Source: Pseudomonas sp. Au-Pse12
GTDB lineage: Bacteria; Pseudomonadota; Gammaproteobacteria; Pseudomonadales; Pseudomonadaceae
DNA: 64,000 nucleotides
Assembly: GCF_021341665.1 (NCBI RefSeq)
Contig: NZ_JAJTTH010000005.1
Span: forward strand, 496,001 to 560,000
Direction of reading: 5' to 3'
Shown: positions 63,038 to 64,000 of the stretch, one piece after another
How the letters are laid out: every line of letters begins with the position of its first letter
Position numbering within the stretch: the first letter of the stretch is position 1
Program-made: the position numbers and the translations under genes
The notes under the pieces: generated by a model
Seen by the model: the letters and a program-made list of their open reading frames with translations, nothing else
Databases searched by the model: none
What the model was told of the DNA's origin: nothing

Positions 63038-64000
63038 ATGCGTCTCGAATCCGACTCGATGGGGTCCATCGCCGTACCGTCCAACCGCTACTGGGGCGCT
63101 CAGACCGAGCGTTCCATCCACAACTTCCCCATTGGCCGCGCGCGCTTCCAGTGGGGGGCGCCGATGATCCGCTCCCTGGGCATCCTGAAAAAGGCCGCGG
63201 CCCTGGCCAACCTCAAGCTTGGCGAGCTGCCGGAAGCCGTCGCGCTGCCGATCGTCAAGGCCGCCGATGAAGTGATCAGCGGGCAGCTGGATGAACACTT
63301 CCCGCTGGTGGTGTTCCAGACCGGCTCCGGCACCCAGTCCAACATGAATGCCAACGAAGTGATCGCCAACCGGGCCATCGAGATGCTCGGTGGCGAACTG
63401 GGCAGCAAGCAACCGATCCACCCCAACGACCATGTCAACCGTGGCCAGTCATCCAACGACACCTTCCCCACGGCGATGTACATGGTGGTGGTGGCGGAGA
63501 TCTTCGAGACCCTGATGCCGGGCGTGTCCACCCTGCGTGACACGCTGTTCGACAAGGCCGAGCAGTACCGCGATGTGGTCAAGGTCGGGCGCACCCACCT
63601 GCAGGACGCCACCCCGATCACCCTGGGCCAGGAAATCGGCGGCTGGGTCGAGCAGATCGACTACGCGCTGATGGCCATCCAGCAGAACATGAGCGGCCTC
63701 TACGACCTGGCCATCGGCGGCACGGCGGTGGGCACCGGGCTCAACTCCCATCCGCAGTTCGGCGACGAATGCGCGAAGGTCATCGCCGAGCTCACCGGCT
63801 ACCCGTTCAAGTCGTGCGCCAACAAGTTCTTCGCCCTGTCGGCGCACGACGCGCTGGTCAACACCTCGGCGGCGATCCGCACCCTGGCCATGGCCCTGAT
63901 GAAGATCGCCAACGATGTGCGCTGGCTGGCCAGCGGCCCGCGCTGTGGCATCGGCGAGATCGACATTCCCGAGAACGAACCGGGTTCCTCGATCATGCCG
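63038..64000 (+). CDS. fumC: Class II fumarase-type lyase, 3' partial
   Basis: First 321 residues of a fumarase/aspartase superfamily enzyme; the frame runs off the window. FumC signatures are standard: FQTGSGTQSNMNANEV, NRGQSSNDTFPTAM, KVGRTHLQDATPITLGQE (catalytic His) and the start of GSSIMP. It is therefore probably a true fumarase, or a lyase recruited from one. It closes the aminotransferase-HDO-lyase strand and could supply or release fumarate in that pathway. ATG 63038 follows GGAGC. Confidence 0.88.
   Translation, partial: MRLESDSMGSIAVPSNRYWGAQTERSIHNFPIGRARFQWGAPMIRSLGILKKAAALANLKLGELPEAVALPIVKAADEVISGQLDEHFPLVVFQTGSGTQSNMNANEVIANRAIEMLGGELGSKQPIHPNDHVNRGQSSNDTFPTAMYMVVVAEIFETLMPGVSTLRDTLFDKAEQYRDVVKVGRTHLQDATPITLGQEIGGWVEQIDYALMAIQQNMSGLYDLAIGGTAVGTGLNSHPQFGDECAKVIAELTGYPFKSCANKFFALSAHDALVNTSAAIRTLAMALMKIANDVRWLASGPRCGIGEIDIPENEPGSSIMP

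Overview
The window comes from a GC-rich gammaproteobacterium, almost certainly Pseudomonas of the P. fluorescens group. Evidence: the gene order fimV-truA-trpF-accD-folC-dedD-cvpA-purF-metZ, the thrS-infC-rpmI-rplT-pheS-pheT-ihfA-merR-tRNA-Pro block, an RsmE-type CsrA protein, an rbsBACRKD ribose operon and a DUF1654 gene.

Layout. 1-12.3 kb is core metabolism: FimV (5' end outside the window, with an apparent single-base frameshift near its 3' end), an M24 peptidase, TruA, TrpF, AccD, FolC, a SPOR protein, CvpA, PurF, MetZ and an SDR. 12.4-22.6 kb is a mixed tRNA-rich segment: tRNA-Val(UAC), two identical tRNA-Asp(GUC), an amine oxidase-type flavoprotein, tRNA-Val(GAC), a decayed CatB-type acetyltransferase, an RtcB-PrfH RNA/ribosome repair pair, a chitin-degrading pair (AA10 LPMO and GH18 chitinase) in which neither protein has an export signal, a broken DUF2214 gene, a VOC protein and rsmE. 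22.6-34.1 kb holds endonuclease I, a DUF1654 protein, periplasmic asparaginase/glutaminase, the ribose operon with a textbook LacI-type operator and a nucleoside hydrolase, then small envelope proteins including an I78-type inhibitor. 34.1-42.8 kb is a cold-shock gene and the translation block, including infC with its AUU start.

42.8-53.3 kb is an accessory island next to tRNA-Pro(GGG). It contains a decayed integrase, a tape-measure fragment, a tightly overlapping three-gene operon (two different P-loop/dynamin-like GTPases plus a membrane-anchored coiled-coil protein with an internal 88-residue duplication), two IS3-family wrecks and an AT-rich SGNH hydrolase gene between them. The GTPase operon is the best candidate for an undescribed system, possibly anti-phage.

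53.4-64 kb carries a GNAT acetyltransferase, a secreted unknown protein and a probable small-molecule locus: two LysR regulators, two MFS exporters, two paralogous haem-oxygenase-like (HDO) diiron-type proteins sharing eight acidic/His positions, a class I aminotransferase and a fumarase-superfamily lyase running off the end. Paired HDO enzymes with a lyase-superfamily enzyme recall the logic of the fluopsin C pathway, but the gene set here is different.
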